Assembly (NCBI GenBank): GCA_016294165.1
Contig: JAEDCM010000011.1
Coordinates: 1 to 45,267 of the forward strand
Length of the DNA: 45,267 nt
DNA from: Anaeroplasmataceae bacterium
GTDB taxonomy: Bacteria > Bacillota_I > Bacilli_A > Acholeplasmatales > JAEDCM01
Reading direction: 5' to 3'
Made by a program: the position numbers and the translations under genes. The first letter of the stretch is position 1, and each line of letters begins with the position of its first letter. The notes under the pieces are model-generated. The model was not told the origin of the DNA, did not search any database, and worked only from the letters and a program-made list of their open reading frames with translations. Positions 17,053-25,571 of the stretch are shown one piece after another.

Positions 17053-17078
17053 TAAAACAGGTGTAAAAAAAGAATTAT

Positions 17079-17300
17079 TTTTCCACGAAAAATGTGGATA
17101 ACTTTTCTTTTTTTATTTTAAAAAATAATAAAATGTGGATAACTTTTTAGTTAAAAATTATTGATATATAAGCCTTTTTCTAGTTATCAACGTTATAAAC
17201 AATGTGAATAAATTGTTAAAAACTTATCCACAAAAATTAAAAACATTTATTTTAGTTTATCAACATTAAAAAAAAAACAAAAAAAATTAAAAATATCTTA
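17079..17300. other. oriC: chromosomal replication origin oriC
   Basis: Between dnaA and rpmH lie two perfect TGTGGATAA boxes (17093-17101, 17134-17142), TGTGAATAA (17203-17211), a perfect TTATCCACA (17224-17232), and near matches TTATCAACG (17184-17192) and TTATCAACA (17257-17265). A degenerate TTTTCCACG starts at about 17080. Boxes point both ways, with the first two reversed relative to the fourth. The stretch 17266-17300 is almost only A and T and is the best unwinding-element candidate. Coding strand changes here: dnaA, dnaN and gyrBA run left, while rpmH and everything after it runs right. That is the expected co-orientation with bidirectional forks. Confidence 0.93.
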
Positions 17301-17329
17301 TTGACAACAACTTAATAATTATATATAAT
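17301..17329 (+). promoter_or_regulatory. consensus sigma-A promoter of rpmH
   Basis: TTGACA (17301-17306), a 17-base spacer and TATAAT (17324-17329) match the vegetative consensus perfectly, as expected for a ribosomal protein gene next to the origin. Confidence 0.9.
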
Positions 17330-17367
17330 GATAGAGCATGGTTTCGTAAGAAAGGTAGGTAATCTAG

Positions 17368-17502
17368 ATGAAAAGAACATATCAACCAAATAAACGTAAA
17401 AGACAAAAAACTCACGGATTCCGTGAAAGAATGGCTACTGTTGGTGGACGTAAGGTTTTAGCTCGTCGTCGTGCAAAAGGTAGAAAACAACTTACTGTTT
17501 AA
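17368..17502 (+). CDS. rpmH: 50S ribosomal protein L34
   Basis: A 44-codon gene encoding L34 of the large ribosomal subunit. The product starts MKRTYQPNKRKRQKTHGF, continues with RERMATVGGRKVL and ends ARRRAKGRKQLTV, the nearly universal L34 sequence. AGGTAGGT precedes the ATG. It lies immediately after the origin and a perfect promoter, and is followed by a terminator and then rnpA, the conserved bacterial order. Confidence 0.98.
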   Translation: MKRTYQPNKRKRQKTHGFRERMATVGGRKVLARRRAKGRKQLTV

Positions 17503-17518
17503 TTTAATAAATATACTT

Positions 17519-17568
17519 GGACCACTTGAAATAAAAATTAATTAAATTTTTTAGTGGTCCTTTTTATT
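17519..17568 (+). terminator. terminator or attenuator between rpmH and rnpA
   Basis: GGACCACT (17519-17526) pairs with AGTGGTCC (17553-17560) around an AT-rich loop that can itself fold, followed by TTTTTATTT. Partial readthrough would set a high rpmH to rnpA ratio. Confidence 0.8.
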
Positions 17569-17590
17569 TCTGTGAAAGAGGTGGTATTCA

Positions 17591-17923
17591 TTGAAAAAGG
17601 AATATCGCATAAAAAAAAGTCAAGAGATTGATAGAGTTTTTAAAGCAAAAAAAAGAATAGGTAACGTATATTTTGTTATTTATCAATATTATAATAAAGA
17701 AACCGTGAGCTTTAGGGTTGCATTATCAATTGGTCGTAAATATGGAAATGCTGTTTCTAGAAATAAGATCAAAAGGCAAGTAAGATCAATATTACATGAG
17801 AATATGAATTTATTAAAAAAATTAGATTATGTAATAGTAATTAAGCCAGATGCTAAAAATTTATCTTTTGATGAAATAAAAAATATGATAATCAATATGT
17901 TAGAAAAAGAGGTAAAGAAATGA
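17591..17923 (+). CDS. rnpA: ribonuclease P protein component
   Basis: RnpA is the small basic protein that assists RNase P RNA in cutting tRNA 5' leaders. The 110-residue product begins KKEYRIKKSQEIDRVFKAKK and holds the RNR-type signature GRKYGNAVSRNKIKRQVRS. The start codon is TTG at 17591, set by AGAGGTGG six bases upstream. The stop TGA overlaps the yidC start as ATGA, so the two are translationally coupled. It is a clear case of TGA used as a stop. Confidence 0.95.
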   Translation: MKKEYRIKKSQEIDRVFKAKKRIGNVYFVIYQYYNKETVSFRVALSIGRKYGNAVSRNKIKRQVRSILHENMNLLKKLDYVIVIKPDAKNLSFDEIKNMIINMLEKEVKK

Positions 17924-18819
17924 AAAAAAAGCTATTAACTTTTATGGTTGTAGTAGTTTTAGTTTTTGCATTGTCTGGATGTAGTTCTAAAAATTATGAT
18001 TTACCAATTGCATCATCAGGACAAGGATTTTTCACATTTATTCTTGTTAGACCAATTGGATACATAATGAACTTCTTCTGTACACATATGGGTGGTTATT
18101 TTGCAGTGGGTATTGTTTTTACAACATTAATTGTGCGTACTATTGCATGGCCAGTATATTCTAAAACAAATGATATGAGCTTAAAAATGCAATTAGCTCA
18201 ACCTGAATTAAATAGAATTCAACAAAAATATGTAACTCGTAAAGATCCAATGAGTCAACAAAAAATGCAAATGGAAATGCTTGCAGTATGGAAAAAATAT
18301 AAAATTAATCCATTAGGATGTTTAATAGCACCACTTATTCAAATGCCTTTATTTATGGCTATGTATCAAGTTGTAAAAAGATTCCCTATTTATGAAAATG
18401 GGGATGTTAAAACAATGTTTACTACAAATATGAATCAAAGTCTATTTGGTATTATTGAATTAGATCGTGGAATTAATTTTAGTAATTTAGGAAGTATTTC
18501 AGAGTGGGCTTATTTAATTTTACCTGCATTAGTAGGTATAACAATGCTTATTCAACAAATAATTGCTCAAAAGAAACCATCATATGCTAAAAAAATTCCT
18601 ACACCTGCTGTTAATGATCAAGCACAACAAACAGAAAAAATGATGAAAGTCATGATGTATGTAATGATTGTTTCAATGGTAGCTATGTCATTATCTAATG
18701 GTGCGTTAGCATTATATTGGGTTGTCGGAAATACATATTCACTTTTACAATCAATTATTAATCGTAAAATGAATGAAATTAAATTTGAGAAACTAAAACA
18801 ACAAAGCAGTATAATTTAG
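17920..18819 (+). CDS. yidC: membrane protein insertase YidC/SpoIIIJ
   Basis: YidC inserts and folds inner-membrane proteins. The 299-residue precursor has a lipoprotein signal with lipobox ALSGC (Cys21), as in Gram-positive SpoIIIJ. The conserved core follows: GIVFTTLIVRTIAWPVYSK with the groove Arg, the KYKINPLGCLIAPLIQMPLF segment (in parts KYKINPLGC and PLIQMPLFMAMY) and five membrane helices ending with ALALYWVVGNTYSLLQS. It overlaps rnpA by 4 bases, and jag follows directly. In spore formers the SpoIIIJ form is needed for forespore engulfment-stage signalling; the sequence does not tell whether this copy has that role. Confidence 0.95.
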   Translation: MKKKLLTFMVVVVLVFALSGCSSKNYDLPIASSGQGFFTFILVRPIGYIMNFFCTHMGGYFAVGIVFTTLIVRTIAWPVYSKTNDMSLKMQLAQPELNRIQQKYVTRKDPMSQQKMQMEMLAVWKKYKINPLGCLIAPLIQMPLFMAMYQVVKRFPIYENGDVKTMFTTNMNQSLFGIIELDRGINFSNLGSISEWAYLILPALVGITMLIQQIIAQKKPSYAKKIPTPAVNDQAQQTEKMMKVMMYVMIVSMVAMSLSNGALALYWVVGNTYSLLQSIINRKMNEIKFEKLKQQSSII

Positions 18820-18828
18820 GTGGTAAAT

Positions 18829-19443
18829 ATGAAAAAAGAAATTGAATTTGAATCAAAAAATCAAAAAGATGCTTTAGCTTATGCTGCTAAAGAATTAAAT
18901 GTAGATCCAGAAAAAATCACATTAGAAATTCTTAAAGAGAAAAAAGGAATTTTAGGAATTGGTGGAAGTATCTTATTTAAAGCTAGTGTAGATATTAATT
19001 TATTAGATTTAGGTAAAGAATATCTTTCTTTAATTTTAAATAGTTTAAATGTTACTTTTAAAATGGAAGCAAGAAATGTTAATAACGAATTACATTACAA
19101 TGTCGAAACAAATGAGAATCCATTATTAATTGGTAAGGATGGAAAATGTCTTGATTCTATCAATACATTATTAAGAATTTATCTTGAGACAGTTGCTAAT
19201 GAAAGAATGATTGTTATTTTAGATATTGGTGGTTATCGTGAAAATCGTAAACGTCAATTAGAAATTCTAGCAACTAAGACAGCTAAAGAGGTCGCAAAAA
19301 CAAAAATTGCTGTTAAATTAAAACCAATGAACTCTTTTGAAAGATTAATAATTCATGAAAAACTTTCAGACTGGCGCGATGTATATACAGAAAGCGAAGG
19401 AGAAGGAGAAGGACGTTCATTAGTTATCAAGCCTAAGAAATAA
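18829..19443 (+). CDS. jag: Jag/KhpB RNA-binding protein (SpoIIIJ-associated)
   Basis: This 204-residue protein has the Jag N-terminal domain (about 1-50; EFESKNQKDALAYAAKEL, then KKGILGIGG), a KH domain (about 60-135; LLIGKDGKCLDSINTLL) and an R3H domain (about 140-200; MNSFERLIIHEKLSD, ending EGEGRSLVIKPKK). KhpB-type proteins bind RNA and affect cell elongation and division. The start is the ATG at 18829, preceded by TAGGTGG. An in-frame GTG nine bases earlier lies inside that site. It is next to yidC in the conserved order, but mnmE, its usual next neighbour, lies about 20 kb further right. Confidence 0.93.
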   Translation: MKKEIEFESKNQKDALAYAAKELNVDPEKITLEILKEKKGILGIGGSILFKASVDINLLDLGKEYLSLILNSLNVTFKMEARNVNNELHYNVETNENPLLIGKDGKCLDSINTLLRIYLETVANERMIVILDIGGYRENRKRQLEILATKTAKEVAKTKIAVKLKPMNSFERLIIHEKLSDWRDVYTESEGEGEGRSLVIKPKK

Positions 19444-19450
19444 ATTATTA

Positions 19451-19500
19451 AATACTAGGTATTTATGTTAGCCTTTAACATATTTATCTAGTATTTTTTG
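19451..19500 (+). terminator. terminator after the rnpA-yidC-jag operon
   Basis: AATACTAG (19451-19458) pairs with CTAGTATT (19488-19495), followed by a T-run. Inside, ATGTTA and TAACAT form a second stem (19465-19481), giving a long extended hairpin. Confidence 0.75.
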
Positions 19501-19615
19501 TTTTTTCTATAGATTACAAAAAATAAAAAATGAACGTGTAAAAGAAACAAAATAAAAAAAATTAAAAAAAATAACATATATTTATATACATGATATATTT
19601 TTTTTTGATATAATT

Positions 19616-19624
19616 ACAACATGA
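19616..19624 (+). promoter_or_regulatory. extended -10 promoter of gdhA
   Basis: TTGATATAAT contains a perfect TATAAT (19619-19624) with a TGn extension, 22 bases before the gdhA start codon. The 100 bases upstream are AT-only with several short palindromic TATA tracts and no other gene signal. Confidence 0.6.
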
Positions 19625-19646
19625 TTTAGAAGGGAGAATATTAATC

Positions 19647-20993
19647 ATGTTTAAAACAGAATATGTTAAAAATGTTTTTGAAAATTTAAAAAATAAGAAT
19701 AGTAATGAAAAAGAATTTTTACAAGCTGCTGAAGAAATTTTAACATCATTAGAAGAGGTTGCTGTTAAACGTCCTGAAATCCAAGAGAAAAAGGTATTAG
19801 AGCGTTTCTTAGAGCCTGAAAGATTTGTACAATTTAGAGTTGCTTGGGTTGATGATGCTGGTAATGTACAAGTAAATAGAGGGTATCGTGTACAATATAA
19901 TAGCGCAATTGGACCATATAAAGGAGGAATTAGATTCCATCCAAGTGTAAATGCATCTATTATTAAATTTTTAGGATTAGAACAAATCTTAAAAAATAGC
20001 TTAACTGGACTTCCTATGGGTGGAGGAAAGGGTGGATCAGATTTTGATCCTAAAGGAAAATCAGATAGAGAAGTTATGGCTTTCTGTCAAGCATTTATGA
20101 CTGAATTATATCGTCATATTGGTGAAGATACAGACGTTCCTGCCGGAGATATTGGTGTAGGTGGACGTGAAGTTGGATTCATGTATGGACAATACAAAAG
20201 AATTGTTAATAAATCTGTTGGTGTTTTAACAGGTAAAGGATTATCATTTGGTGGTTCTTTAGCAAGAACAGAAGCTACAGGATATGGTTTATGCTATTTC
20301 ACTGAAGAAGCTTTAAAAACAATCAAAAAAGACTCATTCAAAGGTAAAACAGTTGTTATTTCTGGTTCAGGAAATGTTGCAATTTATGCTTGTCAAAAAG
20401 CAACACAATTAGGTGGAAAGGTTGTAGCTATGAGTGATTCTAATGGTTACGTATATGATCCAAATGGAATTAACCTAGATGTAGTTAAACAAATTAAAGA
20501 AGTTGAAAGAAAGAGAATTAGTGAATATGTACAAAGAGTACAAGGAGCTACATACACACCAAATTGTAAAGATATCTGGAGTGTTAAATGTGATATCGCA
20601 TTACCATGTGCTACTCAAAATGAGTTAGATTTAGATGCTGCTAAGAAATTAGTTGCTAATGGTGTAATCGCTGTTTGTGAGGGAGCTAACATGCCTTCAA
20701 CAATCGATGCTTGCAAATATTTTATTGATAATAAAGTAGTATTTGGACCTGCTAAAGCTTCAAATGCTGGTGGAGTTGCAACTTCAGGATTAGAAATGTG
20801 TCAAAATTCAATGCGTTACTCTTGGACTTTTGAAGAAGTTGATGCTAAGTTAAAAGACATTATGACTAACATTTTCCATAACATTCATAATACTGCTGTT
20901 AAATATGATAATGAATTTGATTTATTAAAAGGTGCAAACATTTATGGATTTGAAAAAGTTTGTGATGCAATGTTAGCCCAAGGGATTATGTAA
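19647..20993 (+). CDS. gdhA: glutamate dehydrogenase (hexameric, NADP-type)
   Basis: GdhA interconverts 2-oxoglutarate plus ammonia with glutamate. The 448-residue protein matches the class I hexameric family: GPYKGGIRFHPSVN, the catalytic Lys region LTGLPMGGGKGGSDFDPKG, AGDIGVGGREVGFMYGQY and the dinucleotide fold VVISGSGNVAIYACQKA. Length and the missing insertions favour the NADP-dependent biosynthetic type, which is inference from family pattern. AGAAGGGAG precedes the ATG. It is a single-gene unit with its own promoter and a strong terminator. Confidence 0.96.
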   Translation: MFKTEYVKNVFENLKNKNSNEKEFLQAAEEILTSLEEVAVKRPEIQEKKVLERFLEPERFVQFRVAWVDDAGNVQVNRGYRVQYNSAIGPYKGGIRFHPSVNASIIKFLGLEQILKNSLTGLPMGGGKGGSDFDPKGKSDREVMAFCQAFMTELYRHIGEDTDVPAGDIGVGGREVGFMYGQYKRIVNKSVGVLTGKGLSFGGSLARTEATGYGLCYFTEEALKTIKKDSFKGKTVVISGSGNVAIYACQKATQLGGKVVAMSDSNGYVYDPNGINLDVVKQIKEVERKRISEYVQRVQGATYTPNCKDIWSVKCDIALPCATQNELDLDAAKKLVANGVIAVCEGANMPSTIDACKYFIDNKVVFGPAKASNAGGVATSGLEMCQNSMRYSWTFEEVDAKLKDIMTNIFHNIHNTAVKYDNEFDLLKGANIYGFEKVCDAMLAQGIM

Positions 20994-21036
20994 TTACTAA
21001 TTTTTAAAAATTAAATTTATAAAATTTCAAATAATA

Positions 21037-21066
21037 GGTGTGTTGATTTTACAACACGCCTTTTTT
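21037..21066 (+). terminator. terminator after gdhA
   Basis: GGTGTGTTG (21037-21045) pairs with CAACACGCC (21052-21060) with one G-U pair, followed by six T residues. Confidence 0.88.
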
Positions 21067-21189
21067 GTATTTGCTATTTAAACGATTAGGGAGTGATATT
21101 AATTATACATATGATAAAAAAATTTTTATATTATGAAAATATTAGATATCTTTTTATTTTTGTGTTATCATAATATTTAGGTGAGTGAT

Positions 21190-21972
21190 ATGGTTAATAA
21201 GAATCCTAATTGCCCGCAAATGTTGGCTGAAGCAAAATATTTGAAGCCATATAAATTTCATATTTTACTGGTTTTAATCTATTTATTAATCTTTTTATTT
21301 AATGGATTTCAAGAAAATATTAGAATGGATTTAGAAATAAAAAGATTTGTAGAAAAAGCAACCTTTGAAAGAGAAGAAATTTATAATGGAAATAAGATTA
21401 AATTTTATAAAGTTTCACGTGAAACATTACAAGAAAAACCGGTAATTTATTATAATAATGGTTATTATTTAGGAAGTAATGGAGATATATTTTTAAGTAA
21501 AATATCACCATTTCCATATTTACCACTTTTTCATGAAGCCTTTGGTTACTTTTTTGGAGGACATGCTTCAGTGGTAACAAATTATGATATTAATGGAAAT
21601 AAATTGAATTATTCGCAATTTTCTATTGAAATTAATGGAAAAGAAGAGGATAATAGGGTAAGATATACATTAAATAATTGGTTTGATACTAAGACCTGTA
21701 TTGGTGTTAGAATCAAAAATGGTGATGATAAAGCATTTACTGATTGTTTGAAATCCAAACTTGGTTATAAATATAATTATGCATATGTTTTTAATACTAA
21801 AAACAAGTATTATTGTACGGACTTAGTGTCCAGAACTGCAGCTGAGGTTGGATATAATCTTAATGATGGTTTTATAACTAGCGTTAATGATTTATTTTTA
21901 AGCAAGGATACATATATCATATATTACCAATATGTATCAAATAACATTAAATATGTATATTATTTAGGTTAG
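21190..21972 (+). CDS. membrane-anchored permuted papain-fold (YiiX/YycO-like) putative hydrolase
   Basis: A 260-residue protein with one N-terminal membrane segment (about residues 22-40, FHILLVLIYLLIFLF) and an outside domain. The order of the putative catalytic residues, His in GGHASVV (about 120) then Cys in YYCTDLVSRTAAEVG (about 215), is that of permuted NlpC/P60-type papain-fold proteins (YiiX/DUF830 group). Those act as amidases or peptidases on cell-wall or lipid-linked substrates. Which bond is cut here is unknown. The start is the ATG at 21190, behind AGGTGA; a GTG nine bases upstream is inside that site. asnS begins 11 bases after its stop, so they probably share a transcript. Confidence 0.6.
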   Translation: MVNKNPNCPQMLAEAKYLKPYKFHILLVLIYLLIFLFNGFQENIRMDLEIKRFVEKATFEREEIYNGNKIKFYKVSRETLQEKPVIYYNNGYYLGSNGDIFLSKISPFPYLPLFHEAFGYFFGGHASVVTNYDINGNKLNYSQFSIEINGKEEDNRVRYTLNNWFDTKTCIGVRIKNGDDKAFTDCLKSKLGYKYNYAYVFNTKNKYYCTDLVSRTAAEVGYNLNDGFITSVNDLFLSKDTYIIYYQYVSNNIKYVYYLG

Positions 21973-21983
21973 GAGAAGTAGAC

Positions 21984-23366
21984 ATGAAAACAACAATTAA
22001 AAGTTTATTTAAGGATGAAAATCTTAAAGAAAAAGAAGTAACACTATATGGTTGGGTAAGAAGTAATCGTGCCCAAAAGGAATTTGGGTTTATTATGTTA
22101 AATGATGGATCATTTTTTACAAGTGTTCAAGTTGTATATGATAATAAATTAGTAAATTTTGCGGACATTTCAAAATTTAGAGTAGGTGTATCAGTAGAGG
22201 TTAAAGGTAAAGTTATTTTAACTCCTGATAATAAGCAACCATTTGAAATTCATGCAAGTGAAGTTACAATGCTAGGAGATTGTCCTGAAAATTATCCTAT
22301 TCAACCAAAGAGGCATACAAGAGAATTTTTAAGAAGTGTTGCACATTTACGACCAAGAACAAATTTATATAGCGCAATCTTTAGAGTACGTAGTATAGCA
22401 GCTATGGCTATTCACACATATTTCCAAGATCGTGGATATTTATACGTTCATACTCCGTTAATTACTTGTGCGGATTGTGAAGGATCAGATCAAATGTTTA
22501 AAGTAACAACTTTAGATATGAATAATTTAGAAATGGATGATTCAGGTAAGGTTGATTTCTCTAAAGATTTATTTGGAAAACAATCATATATTACTGGTTC
22601 AGGACAACTTCAAGGTGAAACATTTGCGATGGCATTTGGGGATATTTATACTTTTGGTCCTACTTTCCGTACTGAAAATTCCAACACACAAACTCATGCT
22701 AATGAGTTCTGGATGATTGAGCCAGAGATGGCTTTCTGTGATTTAAATGGATTAATGGATATTGAAGAAGAAATGCTTAAATTTGTTGTTCAATATGTTT
22801 TAGATAAATGTCCAGAGGAAATTGATTTCTGCGATCAATTTGTATCAAAAGGACTTAAAAAGAAATTAACAGATTTAGTAGCTTCTGATTTTGTAAGAAT
22901 TACTCACCATGATGTTATTGATATCTTAAAAAATGCTAAGGTTAAATGGGAATTTGAACCAAGTTATGATGATGATATTGCTAAGGAGCATGAACGTTAC
23001 ATCACTGAATACTTTAATGGACCAGTGTTTATCACAAATTGGCCAAAGGATATCAAGGCATGGTATATGAAGGTTAATGAGGATGGAAAAACTGTTGCGG
23101 CAGTTGATTTAGTTGTACCTATTTCTGGTGAATTAATGGGTGGTTCTCAAAGAGAGGAAAATCTTGATGTGTTGCTAGAAAAGATGGATAAAATGGGTAT
23201 TGATAAAGAAGGTATTGATTGGTATTTAGATACTCGTAGATATGGGGGATGTGTTCACTCAGGATTTGGTATGGGATTTGAAAGATTGATAATGTATTTA
23301 ACAGGAGTAGAGAATATTCGTGATGTAATTCCATATCCACGTACACCAAAAAATTGTGAATTTTAA
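21984..23366 (+). CDS. asnS: asparaginyl-tRNA synthetase
   Basis: AsnS charges tRNA-Asn. The 460-residue class IIb enzyme has the N-terminal OB-fold anticodon-binding domain (about 1-110; VTLYGWVRSNRAQKEFGFI) and the catalytic core. Motif 2 is FGPTFRTENSNTQTHANEFW, and motif 3 is GFGMGFERLIMYLTG followed by RDVIPYPRTP. The distinct insert with KDIKAWYMK fits asparaginyl rather than aspartyl enzymes. AGGAGAAG precedes the ATG. No T-box leader is visible upstream. Confidence 0.96.
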   Translation: MKTTIKSLFKDENLKEKEVTLYGWVRSNRAQKEFGFIMLNDGSFFTSVQVVYDNKLVNFADISKFRVGVSVEVKGKVILTPDNKQPFEIHASEVTMLGDCPENYPIQPKRHTREFLRSVAHLRPRTNLYSAIFRVRSIAAMAIHTYFQDRGYLYVHTPLITCADCEGSDQMFKVTTLDMNNLEMDDSGKVDFSKDLFGKQSYITGSGQLQGETFAMAFGDIYTFGPTFRTENSNTQTHANEFWMIEPEMAFCDLNGLMDIEEEMLKFVVQYVLDKCPEEIDFCDQFVSKGLKKKLTDLVASDFVRITHHDVIDILKNAKVKWEFEPSYDDDIAKEHERYITEYFNGPVFITNWPKDIKAWYMKVNEDGKTVAAVDLVVPISGELMGGSQREENLDVLLEKMDKMGIDKEGIDWYLDTRRYGGCVHSGFGMGFERLIMYLTGVENIRDVIPYPRTPKNCEF

Positions 23367-23427
23367 TACTTTTTACAGTAATTCTAAATTTGTTGTAAAG
23401 TTTTGGAAAATTAGTTATCAATTTAAT

Positions 23428-23459
23428 ACACTGACTTGTTAAAGTCGGTGTTTTTTTTT
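23428..23459 (+). terminator. terminator after asnS
   Basis: ACACTGACTT (23428-23437) pairs with AAGTCGGTGT (23442-23451) with one G-U pair around a GTTA loop, followed by a long T-run. Confidence 0.9.
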
Positions 23460-23515
23460 GCTATATTTCTTGTAAAAAAAGGCATAATAAGATAAAATTT
23501 TAATGTAAAACACAT

Positions 23516-23560
23516 TTATTTGTAATAAATTATTTATTTTTTATAAAAAATAACAAATAA
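23516..23560 (+). promoter_or_regulatory. promoter region of the ABC importer operon, flanked by an inverted repeat
   Basis: TTGTAA (23520-23525), a 16-base spacer and TATAAA (23542-23547) form a plausible promoter ahead of the ATPase gene. It is bracketed by TTATTTGT (23516-23523) and ACAAATAA (23553-23560), an 8-base inverted repeat that could be an operator or a hairpin. GGAGGAG lies just before the start codon. Confidence 0.45.
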
Positions 23561-23580
23561 GATAGGAACGGAGGAGTTTT

Positions 23581-24645
23581 ATGGAAATTAAAATTGAAGG
23601 ATTAACAAAGGTGTTTACAAATAATAAAACAAAAACAGAAGTTAGAGCGGTTGATAACATGAACATCGTTATTCCATCAGGAAAGCTAATTGGATTGTTA
23701 GGTCCATCAGGATGTGGAAAATCAACAACACTTTTTATGCTTAGTGGTTTACAAACACCTACATCAGGAACAATCTCATTTGGTGGGATAGATGTAACTA
23801 ATATTGAACCTCAAAAAAGAGGTATTGGATTGGTATTTCAAAACTATGCATTATATCCGCATATGACTGTTGAAAAAAATATCATGTTTCCACTTGAAAA
23901 CATGAAGATTCCAAAGGCTGAGGCTCGTGAAAGAGCAGCAGAGGTTGCAAAACTTGTGCAAATCGATAATTTATTAGATCGTAAACCAAGTGAATTATCT
24001 GGAGGGCAACAACAACGTGTAGCAATCGCTCGTGCTTTAGTTAAACTACCCGATGTATTGTTATTAGATGAACCATTATCAAATCTAGATGCTCGTCTAC
24101 GTTTACAAACAAGAGAAGAAATTAAAAGAATTCAAAGGGAAACAAAGATTACTACTGTGTTTGTAACCCATGACCAAGAGGAAGCGATGAGTATTAGTGA
24201 TGAAATTGTTGTTATGAAGGATGGAATTGTACAACAAATGGGTGAACCACAAAATGTATATGATGATCCTGTTAATCTATTTGTTGCTAAATTCTTGGGT
24301 ACTCCCCCAATCAATGTTTTTAGTGGAAAAATTGAAGGTGGAAAGGTATATATCGGAGAAGAAGTTATTATGAATACTGATGTTTCTGATCGTGAGATAT
24401 ATGTAGCTATCCGTCCAGAAGGATTTATTGTTGACAGCTATGGTGAATTCTCAGCTAATGTTAAACAAATTGAAGTAATGGGTAGAGATTGTTCAATTAT
24501 TTTAGAAAATCCTGCTTGTGAAAAACCTTCATTTAGAGCAATTTTGGAAGAGTTTGAAGGAATTTCTATTGATTCTAAAATTTCATTCAGCTTAAAACCA
24601 AATAAGGTGTTCTTATTTGATAAAGAGACTGAGGTGAGATTATAG
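23581..24645 (+). CDS. ABC importer ATPase (UgpC/MsmX-type)
   Basis: The ATP-hydrolysing subunit of a family-1 (carbohydrate-type) importer, 354 residues. Motifs in order: Walker A GPSGCGKST, Q-loop VFQNYALYPHMTV, signature LSGGQQQR, Walker B LLLDEPLSNLD and switch His VFVTHDQEE. A C-terminal TOBE regulatory domain follows (from about residue 240). Enzymes of this type often serve several importers. Here it heads an operon with two permeases and a binding protein, and the first permease ATG directly follows its stop codon, so it is probably dedicated. Substrate class is not determined by the ATPase. Confidence 0.93.
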   Translation: MEIKIEGLTKVFTNNKTKTEVRAVDNMNIVIPSGKLIGLLGPSGCGKSTTLFMLSGLQTPTSGTISFGGIDVTNIEPQKRGIGLVFQNYALYPHMTVEKNIMFPLENMKIPKAEARERAAEVAKLVQIDNLLDRKPSELSGGQQQRVAIARALVKLPDVLLLDEPLSNLDARLRLQTREEIKRIQRETKITTVFVTHDQEEAMSISDEIVVMKDGIVQQMGEPQNVYDDPVNLFVAKFLGTPPINVFSGKIEGGKVYIGEEVIMNTDVSDREIYVAIRPEGFIVDSYGEFSANVKQIEVMGRDCSIILENPACEKPSFRAILEEFEGISIDSKISFSLKPNKVFLFDKETEVRL

Positions 24646-25560
24646 ATGGAAAAAAAGAATAATTGGAAAGCGTGGCTTTATTTAGCCCCAGCTTTAGTCC
24701 TATTAGCAGTTTTTACCTTTTATCCATTTTTTAAAACAATCGGAATCTCATTTTTAGAAAATTATGATCCACTTGCTGCTGCATCTGGAGCAAGTTTCAA
24801 AATAGGAATTGGAAACTTTCGCGATGTAATTTCTTATTCTAAATTTAAAGAGATTATGTTTAATACAATTTTAATAGTTGTTATTACTGTTCCAGCATCA
24901 ACACTTTTAGCGTTATTGATTGCTGTTGCACTTAACTCTATTAAACCATTGCAGAAGATATTTCAAACAATCTTTTTCTTACCTTATGTAACAAACTCAA
25001 TTGCTATCGGTATGGTATTTTCTATTATGTTTCAAGTGGTTGGAGTTGGAGATATCATTCAAACAGCTGGTATTATTAATAAGTTTTTAGGATTTTTTGG
25101 AATTGGAGCTATAAATTGGATTGGAATTGGAGCATCAAAGGCTGCTAAAATGACAGTTTTATGTATCTATATTATTTGGAATGCTTTACCATTTAAAATT
25201 TTAATTTTAGTTGGAGCATTGCAAAGTGTAAACAAGCAATATTATGATGCCGCAAAAATTGATTGTGCATCAAGATTCCGTGTTTTCACAAAAATTACAG
25301 TACCACTAATTTCACCAATGATTGCTTATGTATTAATTACAGGGTTTATTGGAGCTTTTAAGGAATATACATCAGTAATTGGTATCTTTGGTGAAAAATT
25401 AGATATTTATGGAATGAACACCGTTGTAGGATTCATTTATAACGCATTAGCAAATACAAATTATGGTCGTGCATCTGCAGGAGCGTTAATCTTATTTGTA
25501 ATCATACTTATCATTACAGCACTTAATCTGTATGTAAGTAAAAAGAAAGTACATTACTAG
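24646..25560 (+). CDS. ABC importer permease (MalF/UgpA-type)
   Basis: This 304-residue membrane protein has about six helices and the cytoplasmic EAA-loop pattern YYDAAKIDCASRFRVFTKIT that docks to the ATPase. The opening NNWKAWLYLAPALVLLAVF is typical of UgpA/MalF-like subunits. Its ATG abuts the TAG stop of the ATPase gene with no gap, so translation is coupled. The second permease follows after 11 bases. Confidence 0.93.
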   Translation: MEKKNNWKAWLYLAPALVLLAVFTFYPFFKTIGISFLENYDPLAAASGASFKIGIGNFRDVISYSKFKEIMFNTILIVVITVPASTLLALLIAVALNSIKPLQKIFQTIFFLPYVTNSIAIGMVFSIMFQVVGVGDIIQTAGIINKFLGFFGIGAINWIGIGASKAAKMTVLCIYIIWNALPFKILILVGALQSVNKQYYDAAKIDCASRFRVFTKITVPLISPMIAYVLITGFIGAFKEYTSVIGIFGEKLDIYGMNTVVGFIYNALANTNYGRASAGALILFVIILIITALNLYVSKKKVHY

Positions 25561-25571
25561 GAGGTGCTTTT

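Noticed and set aside
21110..21172. TATGATAA and TTATCATA inverted repeat upstream of the papain-fold gene
   Set aside because: The arms are 47 bases apart in AT-only DNA, so chance is a sufficient explanation.
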